From assembly GCA_910588455.1 (NCBI GenBank), contig CAJUPG010000018.1, forward strand, positions 5,140 through 29,525: a stretch of DNA of 24,386 nucleotides, read 5' to 3'. A program made the position numbers and the translations under genes. Shown in pieces: positions 16,584-24,386 of this stretch. Source of the DNA: an uncultured Oscillospiraceae bacterium (lineage in GTDB: Bacteria; Bacillota; Clostridia; Oscillospirales; Oscillospiraceae). The notes below the pieces were generated by a model. The model saw only the letters and a list, made by a program, of their open reading frames with translations. It was not told the DNA's origin and did no database searches. How positions within the stretch are numbered: the first letter of the stretch is position 1; every line of letters starts with the position of its first letter.

Positions 16584-19493
16584 TTAACCCTCGCGCTTCT
16601 TGTAGCCCTTGAGAACCATGTACTCCAGGCCGATGAAGGCGGCGGCGGCAATCACGTCCACCACGATCAGGACGGTTCTCCACACAGGGGTGGCGGTGGC
16701 CTTCTCGTAGTTGACCGGCTCGTAGGCGCGGCTGTTGACGGTGACGTACAGGATGTTGTGTGCGGACTCACGCATCGCCTGCTGGGCGCCGTTGGTCTCC
16801 CGGAAGCGCACGTTGTTGGTCTCGGTCTGGTAAGCCACCAGCATCAGGTCGGTGCCGTTGCGGATAGCCTGGTCGGCGCTCATGTAGCCGTATACGCCGA
16901 AGTAGTCGGTTTCCACGAAGCCAACAAAACCCCACTCGTCCCGCAGGACGGTCTTGCACAGGGGGGCGCAGCCGCCGGCCCAGCGGTTGCCGATGTAGTT
17001 GAAGGAGGACATCACGGCCTCACAGCCGGAATCCTTCACGCACATCTCGAAGGGCTTCAGGTAAATCTCACGGATGGCCTGCTCGTTGGACCAGGTGCAC
17101 AGCTTATCCAGCCGGTTGCCCTCCTGGTCGTTCAGGGCGAAGTGCTTCATATAGGAGTACACGCCGTGCTCCTTGGCCCCGGACACCGCATTGGAGGCGA
17201 TGGCGCCGGAGAGCATTCCGTCCTCGGAGTAATACTCAAAGTTGCGTCCGGCAAAGGCGGTGCGGTGGATGTTCATGGCGGGGGCGTACCAGCCGGAGGT
17301 GTTCATCTCATTGGCCATTTTGCCGATGCTGTCGCCGAAGTCGTGGGCCATCTCCTTGTTCCAGGTAGACGCGATCATCACAGAGGAGGGGAAGCCCACG
17401 GAGCCCACGCCGGTAAAGTTGTTGTTGATGGAGGCAGGGCCGTCGTTGTCATTGGTACGGACCTTGCCGATGCTGTCCACGGAGTTGGTCTGGTAGCCGC
17501 CCAGGGAAATCAGGGTGTTCATGTCGTCCAGGGTCATCTGGTCCAGCAGCTGGTCCCACTTGGGATCGTCATAGGCCAGGCCCCGCAGGTCCTTGAGCTG
17601 GAGGCCGTTCTTGGCTCCGGTGGTGATGGGGGCGGCGTTGGGGTCCTCGTCCATAGCCGTGGCCTCGGCGGTCAGGTAGTTATTGATGTTGTAGAAGCTC
17701 GCCTTGGACTCCGCGCTCATGCTGAAATTGGTGGGCGCGGCGGTGGCGGCGGCATAGTTGGCGAAGCCGTTGGCACGGGAGAGATAGGTCACCCCGCCGT
17801 CGGCGAAGTCAAACTGGTTGACGGCGGCCACAGCGTCGCTCTGCCGCTTGTTGCTCTCGTTGTAGACAACCTTGGTTCCCACTGTGTAGGGCTGGGAGTC
17901 GATCACCGTGTGGGAATCCCGGTTGATGCTGATGATGTACTCCCCGTTGTCCAGCACGTAGCAGCCCGCGCCCTTGCTGTCGTAGGAGGCCATATCCTCC
18001 ACAGGGAAGGAGATGGTGACGGTTTCGGACGCGCCAGGCTCCAGCATACCGGTCTTGGCGAATTCCACCAGGTTGGCGCTGGCCTTCTCAATGCCGCCGT
18101 TCACATAGGGGGGATTGAAGTAGACCTCCACCACGTCCTTGCCGGCCACAGCGCCGGTGTTGGTGACGGTGACATCGAAAGTAATGGTCCCATTACTTTC
18201 GGAGATGGGGCCCATCTCCTGGGTGAAGCTGGTGTAGCTCAGGCCATAGCCGAAGGGGTACTGCACGGTTTTGCCGTAGTCGATCAGGCCCTCGGCGGCG
18301 GCGGTTTCATAGAACTTGTAGCCCACATAGATGCCCTCCACGTAGTTGACGAAGGTGGGCGTGGTGTCGTTGGAAATGTGCTCGTCCATGTTGTCGTAGA
18401 CAAAGTTGCCGAAGTTGTTCCACCAGGGGGTATCCTCAAAGCTGTAGACAAAGGTGTCGGCCGCCTTGCCGGAGGGGTTGACCTCGCCGGAGATGATCTT
18501 GCCCAGGCCGGTAAAGCCGGCCTGACCGGTGCCGGGGCACCAGATAACGCCCTGAATCTGGCTGTAGTTCTCCACCCAGCCCAGTTCCATGGTGTTGGCC
18601 CCGTTAAAGACCACCACAACCTTGTCAAAGTTGGAGCACACCAGGTCGATCATTTCCTCCTCGCGGTTGGACAGGTTCAGATAGGTGTCGCCGGCGTCCC
18701 AGTCGTTTCCGGCATTGAGGGTATCGTCATAGGTGCCGCCGAAGTAGGTGCTGTTCGCGCTGCCGCCCTGCTGGGCCCAGGAGCCGTCCACCACAGCGGG
18801 CATATCGCTGGGCAGGTCGGCGCCCTCGCCGCCCACACGGGTGATGACGATCATAGCGGTGTCGGAGAACGCTTTGGCGTTGTTCATCAGCTGATCGGTG
18901 TAAAGGCTGACGTTGGGCTCGGGCAGGGTCCAGTCCTGGGCCCACATTCCCACCACGGGCCGGTCGGCCTTATAGTCGGTATAAAACTTCTCCAGCTCGG
19001 TGTTGAGCTGAATGCCCGCGTCCGTCAAGCCCTGGAGCAGGGTGACGGTGGGGTAGGCGTCGTTCAGGGCGCCGGAGCCGGTGCCGCCGTAGCAGGGGTT
19101 GGTGGACGCCCAGCCGAATACGTTCAGCTTGGAGCCGCTGGCTATGGGCAGGATGCTGTTGTCGTTTTCCAGCAGCACGATACCCTCTTCCGCCATTTTG
19201 GATACCAGCTGGGTGGCCTCAGCGGTGGTCTCCTCCGTCAGATAAGAAGTTTCGCTGACCAGATCCAGCATACTGGACATGGGGCCGGTGCAGATGAGAT
19301 TGGCCACCACGACCACCGCCAGGAACAGGGCAAGTCCGGCCTGGGCCCGGACCAGGAATTTCTTTCCTTTGGACATCTTCCCGCAGGCCACCATGGCCAC
19401 AATGGCCAGGACCAGGACTACGCCCAGGACAATCAGGTGGGTTTTGATCATGCCAAGTACGTTCATGACATCATCCATGTTGATTGCTAACAT
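16584..19493 (-). CDS. Membrane-anchored GH3 beta-glycosidase with permuted domain order
   Basis: This 969-residue enzyme belongs to glycoside hydrolase family 3 and is probably a beta-glucosidase-type enzyme acting outside the cell. The usual second domain comes first: EEGIVLLEND and the GGTGSG loop mark the GH3 C-type domain (about 85-420, ending FGYGLSYTSF). A fibronectin III-like region follows (about 425-540). The catalytic TIM barrel comes last (about 645-905), with KHFALNDQEGNR at about 783-794 and nucleophile Asp863 in FVETDYFG. Two helices near the N-terminus (about 17-37 and 52-70) and one at the C-terminus (about 937-961), with basic loops placed inside, suggest anchoring at both ends with the enzyme outside. 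The ATG at 19493 has AGGAGG upstream; an in-frame GTG nine codons earlier lacks this. Confidence 0.9.
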   Translation of the reverse strand: MLAINMDDVMNVLGMIKTHLIVLGVVLVLAIVAMVACGKMSKGKKFLVRAQAGLALFLAVVVVANLICTGPMSSMLDLVSETSYLTEETTAEATQLVSKMAEEGIVLLENDNSILPIASGSKLNVFGWASTNPCYGGTGSGALNDAYPTVTLLQGLTDAGIQLNTELEKFYTDYKADRPVVGMWAQDWTLPEPNVSLYTDQLMNNAKAFSDTAMIVITRVGGEGADLPSDMPAVVDGSWAQQGGSANSTYFGGTYDDTLNAGNDWDAGDTYLNLSNREEEMIDLVCSNFDKVVVVFNGANTMELGWVENYSQIQGVIWCPGTGQAGFTGLGKIISGEVNPSGKAADTFVYSFEDTPWWNNFGNFVYDNMDEHISNDTTPTFVNYVEGIYVGYKFYETAAAEGLIDYGKTVQYPFGYGLSYTSFTQEMGPISESNGTITFDVTVTNTGAVAGKDVVEVYFNPPYVNGGIEKASANLVEFAKTGMLEPGASETVTISFPVEDMASYDSKGAGCYVLDNGEYIISINRDSHTVIDSQPYTVGTKVVYNESNKRQSDAVAAVNQFDFADGGVTYLSRANGFANYAAATAAPTNFSMSAESKASFYNINNYLTAEATAMDEDPNAAPITTGAKNGLQLKDLRGLAYDDPKWDQLLDQMTLDDMNTLISLGGYQTNSVDSIGKVRTNDNDGPASINNNFTGVGSVGFPSSVMIASTWNKEMAHDFGDSIGKMANEMNTSGWYAPAMNIHRTAFAGRNFEYYSEDGMLSGAIASNAVSGAKEHGVYSYMKHFALNDQEGNRLDKLCTWSNEQAIREIYLKPFEMCVKDSGCEAVMSSFNYIGNRWAGGCAPLCKTVLRDEWGFVGFVETDYFGVYGYMSADQAIRNGTDLMLVAYQTETNNVRFRETNGAQQAMRESAHNILYVTVNSRAYEPVNYEKATATPVWRTVLIVVDVIAAAAFIGLEYMVLKGYKKREG

Positions 19494-19675
19494 ACTGATT
19501 TCCTCCTCTTTCACATTCACTTTTTTGAGCCGTGTTCCGGGCGGCGGACCCGTGCTTCGGCCCTGTGCTCCAGTTTATACCATAATAAGGATCACTTGTG
19601 GGAGGAACTGCGTAAACTGCCCGTTTTTTGCCGCACTCTGTTGTGGCAGTTGTCGTTTTTGTTAAATCTGGGCCG

Positions 19676-20992
19676 TCATTTTTGTATATTTCCACGAACG
19701 GGCAGTAAGACCTGCAAAACGAACCACTCCCGCTCCTGCTTCACAGTGACGATGCCGCCGTACTTTTCCGCCACGAACCGGATACTTTTCAAGCCGTAGC
19801 CGTGATTGCTCTTGTCCTTCTTGGTGGTGACGGGCAGGCCCTCCCGAAAGCGTAAACTGTCCTGGCAGTAATTTTCAAACCGCAGCAGTACAAAGCCCCG
19901 CTGGGAGGAAACCGTCACGTGGATCAGCCGCTTGGCGGGGTCGGGAATCTGCACCTCATACTCAATGGCGTTGTCCAGGGCGTTGCCGAATACGGCGCTT
20001 AAATCCATCACGTCCATAAAGTCCAGCAGGGTCCCGTCCGCCACGCAGGTCAGGCTGATATCCTGCCGGGCACAGGCCAGGCTCTTGCTGGTGAGCACCG
20101 TGTCCAGCACATGGTTGCCCGTTTTGTTCTGGGCCTCATAGGCTTTGATTTCCTCCTCCATCTGGTCCAGAAAGGCCGAGCGCCGCTGGGAGTCCGGCTC
20201 CGCCCGGAGCACCATAATCTGGTGCTTTAAATCGTGGTACTTCCGGTTAATCATGTCCACGCTCTCCTGAGAAAGCTGGTACTGCTGATAGTGGTTGTGG
20301 AGCACGTTCTGCACCGCCTCCAGCTCCCGCCGCACCCGTATCTGCCAGCACTGGAGATAGTGGGCGTATAAAATCGCCATACCGCCCAGGTCCATGATGG
20401 TCCGGATGTTGTAGATCTCCCCGCTGTAGCGGCCGCTGAAGGGGGTATTGACTGACAGAAAGCTTAAATTGCTGGCGGCAAAGACCGCCGCGCCAATGAT
20501 AATGGCGGAATTCAGCTCCGGCCAGGTGATATACAGTGAGGTATTATTGGTGGTGACCCGACGGATGGAAAGCCGGATGGCGAAAAAGAACACGCCGTAG
20601 ACCGCCAGCAGCAAAAGAAGCCAGTCCCCCCAGAAACGCGGTCCGTCCAGCAGGAAAAAGCAGTGCAGCTGCCACTCCAGGGAGGCGGCGAATTCCGCCA
20701 GCACAAAGGCCTGTACGCAGTAGTACAGCGCGTCCATGGGGCCCACATCGCCGCACAGGAGGATCAAACAGTACATAATGCCCACCGCCCCCGCCATACA
20801 GGGCAGCCAGAAAGCCACCGGCAGACCGCCGGTGGCCCACAGAAAGGCCGACAGGGCGGCCAGCACCAAGCCGGACTCCAGAGCCAGCTTCCAGCCCTCC
20901 ACCCGGCGGCGCAGGGCCAGCACATACACCATACAGGCCAGCCACTCCGCCAGGGCGGTGTACAGCCGGGGAATGTCCGGAAGCTGGCTCAT
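19676..20992 (-). CDS. GHKL-type sensor histidine kinase
   Basis: A 438-residue membrane sensor kinase of the AgrC/VirS-like class, predicted to phosphorylate the LytTR regulator encoded immediately upstream. About six hydrophobic helices fill residues 10-215 with very short loops, so the signal is probably sensed in or at the membrane. The dimerisation/phosphorylation segment carries KYHDLKHQI (His253), the N-box is NALDNAIE (Asn337 and Asn341), and the glycine box is GYGLKSI (398-404). The ATG at 20992 overlaps the regulator stop by four bases. No agrB/agrD-type peptide genes are in the window, so the inducing signal is unknown. Confidence 0.92.
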   Translation of the reverse strand: MSQLPDIPRLYTALAEWLACMVYVLALRRRVEGWKLALESGLVLAALSAFLWATGGLPVAFWLPCMAGAVGIMYCLILLCGDVGPMDALYYCVQAFVLAEFAASLEWQLHCFFLLDGPRFWGDWLLLLLAVYGVFFFAIRLSIRRVTTNNTSLYITWPELNSAIIIGAAVFAASNLSFLSVNTPFSGRYSGEIYNIRTIMDLGGMAILYAHYLQCWQIRVRRELEAVQNVLHNHYQQYQLSQESVDMINRKYHDLKHQIMVLRAEPDSQRRSAFLDQMEEEIKAYEAQNKTGNHVLDTVLTSKSLACARQDISLTCVADGTLLDFMDVMDLSAVFGNALDNAIEYEVQIPDPAKRLIHVTVSSQRGFVLLRFENYCQDSLRFREGLPVTTKKDKSNHGYGLKSIRFVAEKYGGIVTVKQEREWFVLQVLLPVRGNIQK

Positions 20993-21699
20993 TTCAGCAC
21001 CTCGCCCATATAGTTGGACATGGCCTCTAAAAAGGCGTTTTTCCGGGGGCGGCTGAGCTTCAGATACTCCCCCCGGACCAGGGCGCAGCCGTCCTGAACC
21101 CCGTCCACGTGCTCCAGGTTAATCAGATAGCTGTTATTTCCCCGGAAAAAGTGGGCGTGGGCCAGCCGTTCCTCCGCCTGGCGCATGGTGATGGTGGACA
21201 CAAAGTCCCCCGCGGAGGTGTGGAAGGTGAGCACATGGTCCTGGCTCTCCACAAAATAGATCTGGGCTGTGTCCAGCTTGCGCACCCCGCCCTTTACCGG
21301 TATGGCCACAAAGGTCCGTTTGCGCTGCTTCAGCCGGGCGATAGCCCGGTTGAGCCGCTGGCTAAGGGCGAAATAGCTCACCGGCTTGAGCACATAGTCC
21401 AGCGCGTCCACCGCATACCCCTGGATGGCGTACTGGGCCATATTGGTAATAAAGATGATGATAACCTCCCGGTCAATCCGGCGAATCTCCCGGGCGGCGG
21501 CCATACCGTCCAGAAACTGCATCTGCACATCCAGCAAAATCAGATCAAACTGGCTCTTGTACTGCTCCACCAGCTCGTCCCCGTCGGTGTAGACGGTTAC
21601 CTCCATGGCCTCGCCGCTCTCCTGGCGGTACTGCTCCAAATAAGATTGCAGGGTCTCCCGGTCCTTCGGGTCGTCGTCCACAAGGGCAAATCGAAGCAT
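20989..21699 (-). CDS. LytTR-family response regulator
   Basis: A 236-residue two-component regulator. The receiver domain has the acidic pocket VDDDP (Asp8-Asp10), the phosphorylation site Asp57 in LILLDVQM and Lys105 in YVLKPVS. From about residue 125 a LytTR DNA-binding domain follows (IYFVESQDHVLTFHT, HAHFFRGNNSYLINLEHV, LKLSRPRKNAFL). LytTR regulators bind pairs of short direct repeats upstream of exported or surface-protein genes. The ATG at 21699 has GGGGAGG upstream; the 26-codon in-frame extension lies over promoter-like DNA. It is followed by its kinase gene with ATGA overlap. The large GH3 gene just downstream is a plausible target. Confidence 0.93.
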   Translation of the reverse strand: MLRFALVDDDPKDRETLQSYLEQYRQESGEAMEVTVYTDGDELVEQYKSQFDLILLDVQMQFLDGMAAAREIRRIDREVIIIFITNMAQYAIQGYAVDALDYVLKPVSYFALSQRLNRAIARLKQRKRTFVAIPVKGGVRKLDTAQIYFVESQDHVLTFHTSAGDFVSTITMRQAEERLAHAHFFRGNNSYLINLEHVDGVQDGCALVRGEYLKLSRPRKNAFLEAMSNYMGEVLK

Positions 21700-21748
21700 T
21701 GCGTCCTCCCCTCTCTTCTGGTTGACTGCCATTGATTGGTTGTGTTGT

Positions 21749-21777
21749 ATTGAATCATATTTTGAGAGGATTTGCAA
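21749..21777 (-). promoter_or_regulatory. Possible promoter of the kinase/regulator operon
   Basis: On the minus strand TTGCAA (21777-21772) lies 17 bases before TTCAAT (21754-21749), a poor -10 match. It is the best candidate in the 106-base gap between the DUF1266 gene and the regulator. Confidence 0.3.
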
Positions 21778-21805
21778 CCTTTAATTTTTGCATGATGCGC
21801 CGCCG

Positions 21806-23059
21806 TCAATAATCTCCCCGGTAATGCTTCAGCAGCTGCTTTGTAAAGGTCCGCTCCCCGCCGCTCACCCCCGGCAGCCAGGACAAATCCGTGTTCCAGG
21901 GGATGCTGTAGGGGGAGAAGCTCTGTTTTTTCATCCGCTCATAAATTCCCCGGCGAAAGCGCACATTATGCTCCGTATCATACCCAGTCCCGGAAACCCA
22001 AGTTCGGAAGCCCGCCAAATAGCTCTCCACCAGGGCGTCCCAGGAGGTAAAGCTGCGCTGAATGACCCGGCCAGTCCGGCTGAATTCCCGGTCCAGCTCG
22101 TCGCGTCCGATCATTTTCACCAGATACATCATGGCCAGCAGCTGGGTGGCCCGGCACAGGTCCCAGCCGGATTCTCTGGGGTCCAGCTTCCCGGCCCACT
22201 CGTCGGTCAGCTCGTGAACCATCGCAAGGCCCTGCTCCCGGTTGTAGATACCCCACTGGTCCTCCAGGCCGGAGCGCAGGAATTTGACCTGCTTCCGGGT
22301 GCCCCGGGCGCCGGTAATCAGGGGAAAGCCCTCCATGCCGTCAAAGGCGTGGGACCAGATGGCGTAGGTGGCCGCGCACCAGCACTCCAGATCGTTCCGG
22401 GGCAGCAGCGGGTCCCGGGAGGCGAAGAGGGCCGGGGCGAAGCGCCATGTCCGCACGCCCGCCACCCGAAACAGAACCAGGACCACAATGAAGATCCAGG
22501 CGACGGCGGTTCTGCCCACGGCAGTCTCAAAGTCCCCCAGGGACAAAACGGGCACATAGTCCCCGTACATATCGATGTAGTGGTCCAGATCGGTCATCAT
22601 GGTGTAATGCCGCAGCTCCTCCGGCATGGTCCACTCCCGCCACACCCCCACCGGCAGACGGTAGACCCCGATTTGCCCTGTCTCCGTCAGGGCCTTCCGG
22701 TTGATGTGGGCAAACACCTTTTCGCCGCTGTCCAGGGTGATCCAGTGATATTTCTCATCCCCTACCCGGACTGCGTCGTGATTGAGCACCGTGCCGTTGG
22801 TGTAAAACGTAAATCCGTCCGTCAGCCGCTCCATGTCGGCAATGGAGCCGGCTAGGGGCGTATCCGCCGTGGAGACCTGCCCCGGCTCCCCCTGGTCCAG
22901 CGTATATTTTTCCGCATACATGGGGTAAAAGAGGGGCGCTATCCCAAAGGAGACAATCAGAGCCAGGCCAATAATCAACGGAACGCAGATTGCAAAGGTC
23001 TGAAAATCGCCGCTTTTCAGGCCGTAAATATTTTTGTTTGAAACTTTATACCGCGCCAT
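21806..23059 (-). CDS. DUF1266-domain membrane protein
   Basis: The 417-residue protein has a first membrane helix at about 20-43, an outer domain of about 135 residues, and a second helix at about 183-201. Its C-terminal domain (about 250-400) fits DUF1266, with QWGIYNREQGLAMVHELT, GWDLCRATQLLAMMYLV and SWDALVESYLAGFRTWVSG. The C-terminal domain would be cytoplasmic. The function of DUF1266 is unknown; some members resemble proteins of the YbeR/YbeU group. The ATG at 23059 has GGGGAGG upstream. It starts 20 bases after the HAD gene stop, so the two are probably cotranscribed. It precedes the two-component genes by 106 bases. Confidence 0.78.
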   Translation of the reverse strand: MARYKVSNKNIYGLKSGDFQTFAICVPLIIGLALIVSFGIAPLFYPMYAEKYTLDQGEPGQVSTADTPLAGSIADMERLTDGFTFYTNGTVLNHDAVRVGDEKYHWITLDSGEKVFAHINRKALTETGQIGVYRLPVGVWREWTMPEELRHYTMMTDLDHYIDMYGDYVPVLSLGDFETAVGRTAVAWIFIVVLVLFRVAGVRTWRFAPALFASRDPLLPRNDLECWCAATYAIWSHAFDGMEGFPLITGARGTRKQVKFLRSGLEDQWGIYNREQGLAMVHELTDEWAGKLDPRESGWDLCRATQLLAMMYLVKMIGRDELDREFSRTGRVIQRSFTSWDALVESYLAGFRTWVSGTGYDTEHNVRFRRGIYERMKKQSFSPYSIPWNTDLSWLPGVSGGERTFTKQLLKHYRGDY

Positions 23060-23078
23060 ATGCCGCGCCTCCCCTTCT

Positions 23079-23726
23079 TCACCAAACTTCTTTCAAAAGC
23101 AGCTCATAGAGCTCCTCCGGGGTATCCGCCAGCGCCAACGCCCCGGCCCGGCGCAGGTTCTCCGGGTCCCCGTAGCCCCAGGTGCAGCCGATGGTGGCGA
23201 TGCCGTGGGCCTTGGCCCCAAGCACGTCGTAGTCCGTATCGCCAATCATCAGCACCCGGCCCGGTGGGCCGATCTGGTCCAGCAGACAGGCAATGACCTC
23301 CTGCTTGCTCTCCCGGCCCCGCTCTATGGAGGCCCCGCAGATTTTCTCAAAATACCCCGCCAGCCCGAAGTGCTCCAGCACCTCCACCGCCGTCACCTCC
23401 GGCTTTGAGGTGGCCACAAACAGGGTGAACCCCGACTCCCTCAGCCTCTGGAGCAGAGCTTCAATCCCCGGATAAGGGGAGTTTTCAAATTTCCCGATGG
23501 GGATGTACCGGCTCCGGAAAATCTGCACCGCTTCGTCTGCCCGGGCCTCCGGTACGCCGAATTGGGGGAAAATCTTCCGCAGGGGCGGCCCCACAAAGGC
23601 CCGCAGGGCCGTCCGCTCCGGCACCGGGAGACCCAGGCGCTCCAGGGCGAAGGCCGCACAGTTCATGATGCCCGGTCCCGAGTCGGTCAGAGTCCCGTCC
23701 AGATCGAAAAAAAGTGTCTTTGCCAT
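23079..23726 (-). CDS. HAD-superfamily phosphatase (phosphoglycolate phosphatase-like)
   Basis: A 215-residue haloacid dehalogenase-type hydrolase of subfamily IA, close in pattern to Gph/PpaX phosphatases. Motif I is FFDLDGTLTDSG with Asp8 as nucleophile and Asp10 as acid/base. Motif II is the TSKPE at 106-110. The motif III lysine is in ESKQEV (Lys141), and the acidic motif is GDTDYD at 162-167. The helical cap lies between about 15 and 80. The substrate cannot be read from the sequence. The ATG at 23726 has GGAAAGGA upstream. It has a consensus promoter and is divergent from the glutamate dehydrogenase gene. Confidence 0.9.
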   Translation of the reverse strand: MAKTLFFDLDGTLTDSGPGIMNCAAFALERLGLPVPERTALRAFVGPPLRKIFPQFGVPEARADEAVQIFRSRYIPIGKFENSPYPGIEALLQRLRESGFTLFVATSKPEVTAVEVLEHFGLAGYFEKICGASIERGRESKQEVIACLLDQIGPPGRVLMIGDTDYDVLGAKAHGIATIGCTWGYGDPENLRRAGALALADTPEELYELLLKEVW

Positions 23727-23768
23727 TTCGGTTCGTCCTTTCCTGCAAAGCAAATGAATATATTTCTT

Positions 23769-23797
23769 ATTATACAATAGTTATAATTGCTTTGCAA
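23769..23797 (-). promoter_or_regulatory. Promoter of the HAD/DUF1266 unit
   Basis: On the minus strand TTGCAA (23797-23792) is separated by exactly 17 bases from TATAAT (23774-23769). Transcription would start near 23762. Confidence 0.78.
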
Positions 23798-23884
23798 CCG
23801 GGGGATTTGCGTATTTTTTCTTGGAATATCCTCCAAAGCGTCCCAGAGAAACAGGCGGTTTTTCAGTTATGCGCCGGTTTTGTA

Positions 23885-23899
23885 TTTTGCAAGGCAAAA
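23885..23899. promoter_or_regulatory. Inverted repeat just upstream of the gdhA promoter
   Basis: TTTTGC (23885-23890) and GCAAAA (23894-23899) are a perfect inverted repeat around AAG. It ends four bases before the -35 box of the gdhA promoter, a typical activator position. The binding protein is unknown. Confidence 0.35.
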
Positions 23900-23903
23900 C
23901 CTC

Positions 23904-23932
23904 TTGACTTGCACATTCCATTATGTTATGTT
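23904..23932 (+). promoter_or_regulatory. Promoter of glutamate dehydrogenase gene
   Basis: TTGACT (23904-23909) and TATGTT (23927-23932) are spaced by 17 bases. Transcription would start near 23940, leaving a leader of about 42 bases. Confidence 0.6.
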
Positions 23933-23981
23933 TGATATGCTAAAACGGCAAACTGAAGGAATTGCAGTGAGGAGAGTTATT

Positions 23982-24386
23982 ATGAGCATTCAAAATGAAT
24001 ATTTGAACGGATTGATGGAGCGGGTGGTCAAGCGGGACCCCGCCGAGCCGGAGTTTCACCAGGCCGTCCGGGAAGTGCTGACCTCCCTGGCCCCCGTAGC
24101 CAACGCCCGGCCGGAGCTGATCCGGGAGGGCATCATGGACTGTCTGGTGGAGCCGGAGCGCACCATCAAGTTCCGGGTGCCCTGGGAGGACGATCAGGGG
24201 AAGGTCCACGTGAACCGGGGCTACCGCATCCAGTTCAACAGCGCCATCGGCCCCTACAAGGGCGGCCTGCGGTTCCACCCCTCCGTCAACGAGAGCATCA
24301 TCAAGTTTCTGGGCTTTGAGCAGACCTTTAAGAACAGCCTCACCGGCCTGCCCATCGGCGGCGGCAAGGGCGGCTCCGACTTCGAC
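23982..24386 (+). CDS. gdhA: NADP-type glutamate dehydrogenase, N-terminal part (3' end outside window)
   Basis: The first 135 codons of a hexameric glutamate dehydrogenase, which interconverts 2-oxoglutarate plus ammonia and glutamate. The sequence follows the bacterial NADP-dependent type: KFRVPWEDDQGKVHVNRGYRIQF is split across the strand-helix start of the fold, then GPYKGGLRFHPSVN with the substrate-binding lysine region, KFLGFEQTFKNSLTGLPIGG and GGKGGSDFD at the edge. The ATG at 23982 has a GGAGAG ribosome binding site upstream. The gene is divergent from the HAD phosphatase gene, with a 255-base shared regulatory region. Confidence 0.95.
   Translation, partial: MSIQNEYLNGLMERVVKRDPAEPEFHQAVREVLTSLAPVANARPELIREGIMDCLVEPERTIKFRVPWEDDQGKVHVNRGYRIQFNSAIGPYKGGLRFHPSVNESIIKFLGFEQTFKNSLTGLPIGGGKGGSDFD

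Noticed and set aside
16758..19490. 910-codon open frame on the plus strand opposite the large GH3 gene
   Set aside because: It mirrors the codon positions of a GC-rich gene with recognisable GH3 motifs. The translation is low-complexity (Gly, Val, His, Ala rich) and has no ribosome binding site or family match.

Overview
The window looks like chromosomal DNA of a GC-rich, low-oxygen Gram-positive clostridium, most likely from the Oscillospiraceae (Flavonifractor / Pseudoflavonifractor / Lawsonibacter type). I infer this from the protein types, the strong GGAGG ribosome binding sites, the GHKL/LytTR and PadR regulators, and TTGACA-17-TATAAT promoters. No database search was possible. Most of the window is ordinary housekeeping DNA.

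Layout, left to right. (1) 1-1827: the 3' end of homoserine dehydrogenase followed by aspartokinase, both of the aspartate amino-acid pathway. (2) 2035-4763: an unknown multi-pass membrane protein with its own promoter and terminator, then trmB overlapping a PrsA/parvulin-type lipoprotein foldase. (3) 4764-7525: a lower-GC accessory island. It holds a compact convergent locus at about 4773-5190 in which a minus-strand transcript encodes a tiny one-helix peptide and a plus-strand small RNA is complementary to its 3' part. It also holds two divergent operons, one for a secreted protein plus a small membrane protein (minus), the other for a PadR regulator, a HAAS/DUF1700-like membrane protein and another secreted protein (plus). 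(4) 7661-16500, plus strand: uvrA, a COG2426-type membrane protein, a short membrane-anchored protein, recD2, murC, a NagZ-like GH3 hexosaminidase and a DUF5655-like protein. (5) 16584-23726, minus strand: a very large membrane-anchored GH3 enzyme with permuted domain order, a GHKL kinase/LytTR regulator pair, a DUF1266 membrane protein and a HAD phosphatase. (6) From 23982: the start of NADP-type glutamate dehydrogenase, divergent from the HAD gene and cut by the window edge.

The most interesting element is the convergent locus at 4773-5190, which has the architecture of a type I toxin-antitoxin system: two consensus promoters facing each other, a candidate 29-residue peptide with one hydrophobic stretch and a lysine-rich tail, an SD that can fold into a hairpin, and an approximately 108-nt antisense RNA with its own terminator. 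Its main weakness is that the peptide has no ATG; the best-placed initiation codon is ATT. The second point of interest is the divergent PadR-controlled pair of secreted-protein operons next to it. The third is the GHKL/LytTR pair beside a double-ended membrane-anchored permuted GH3.
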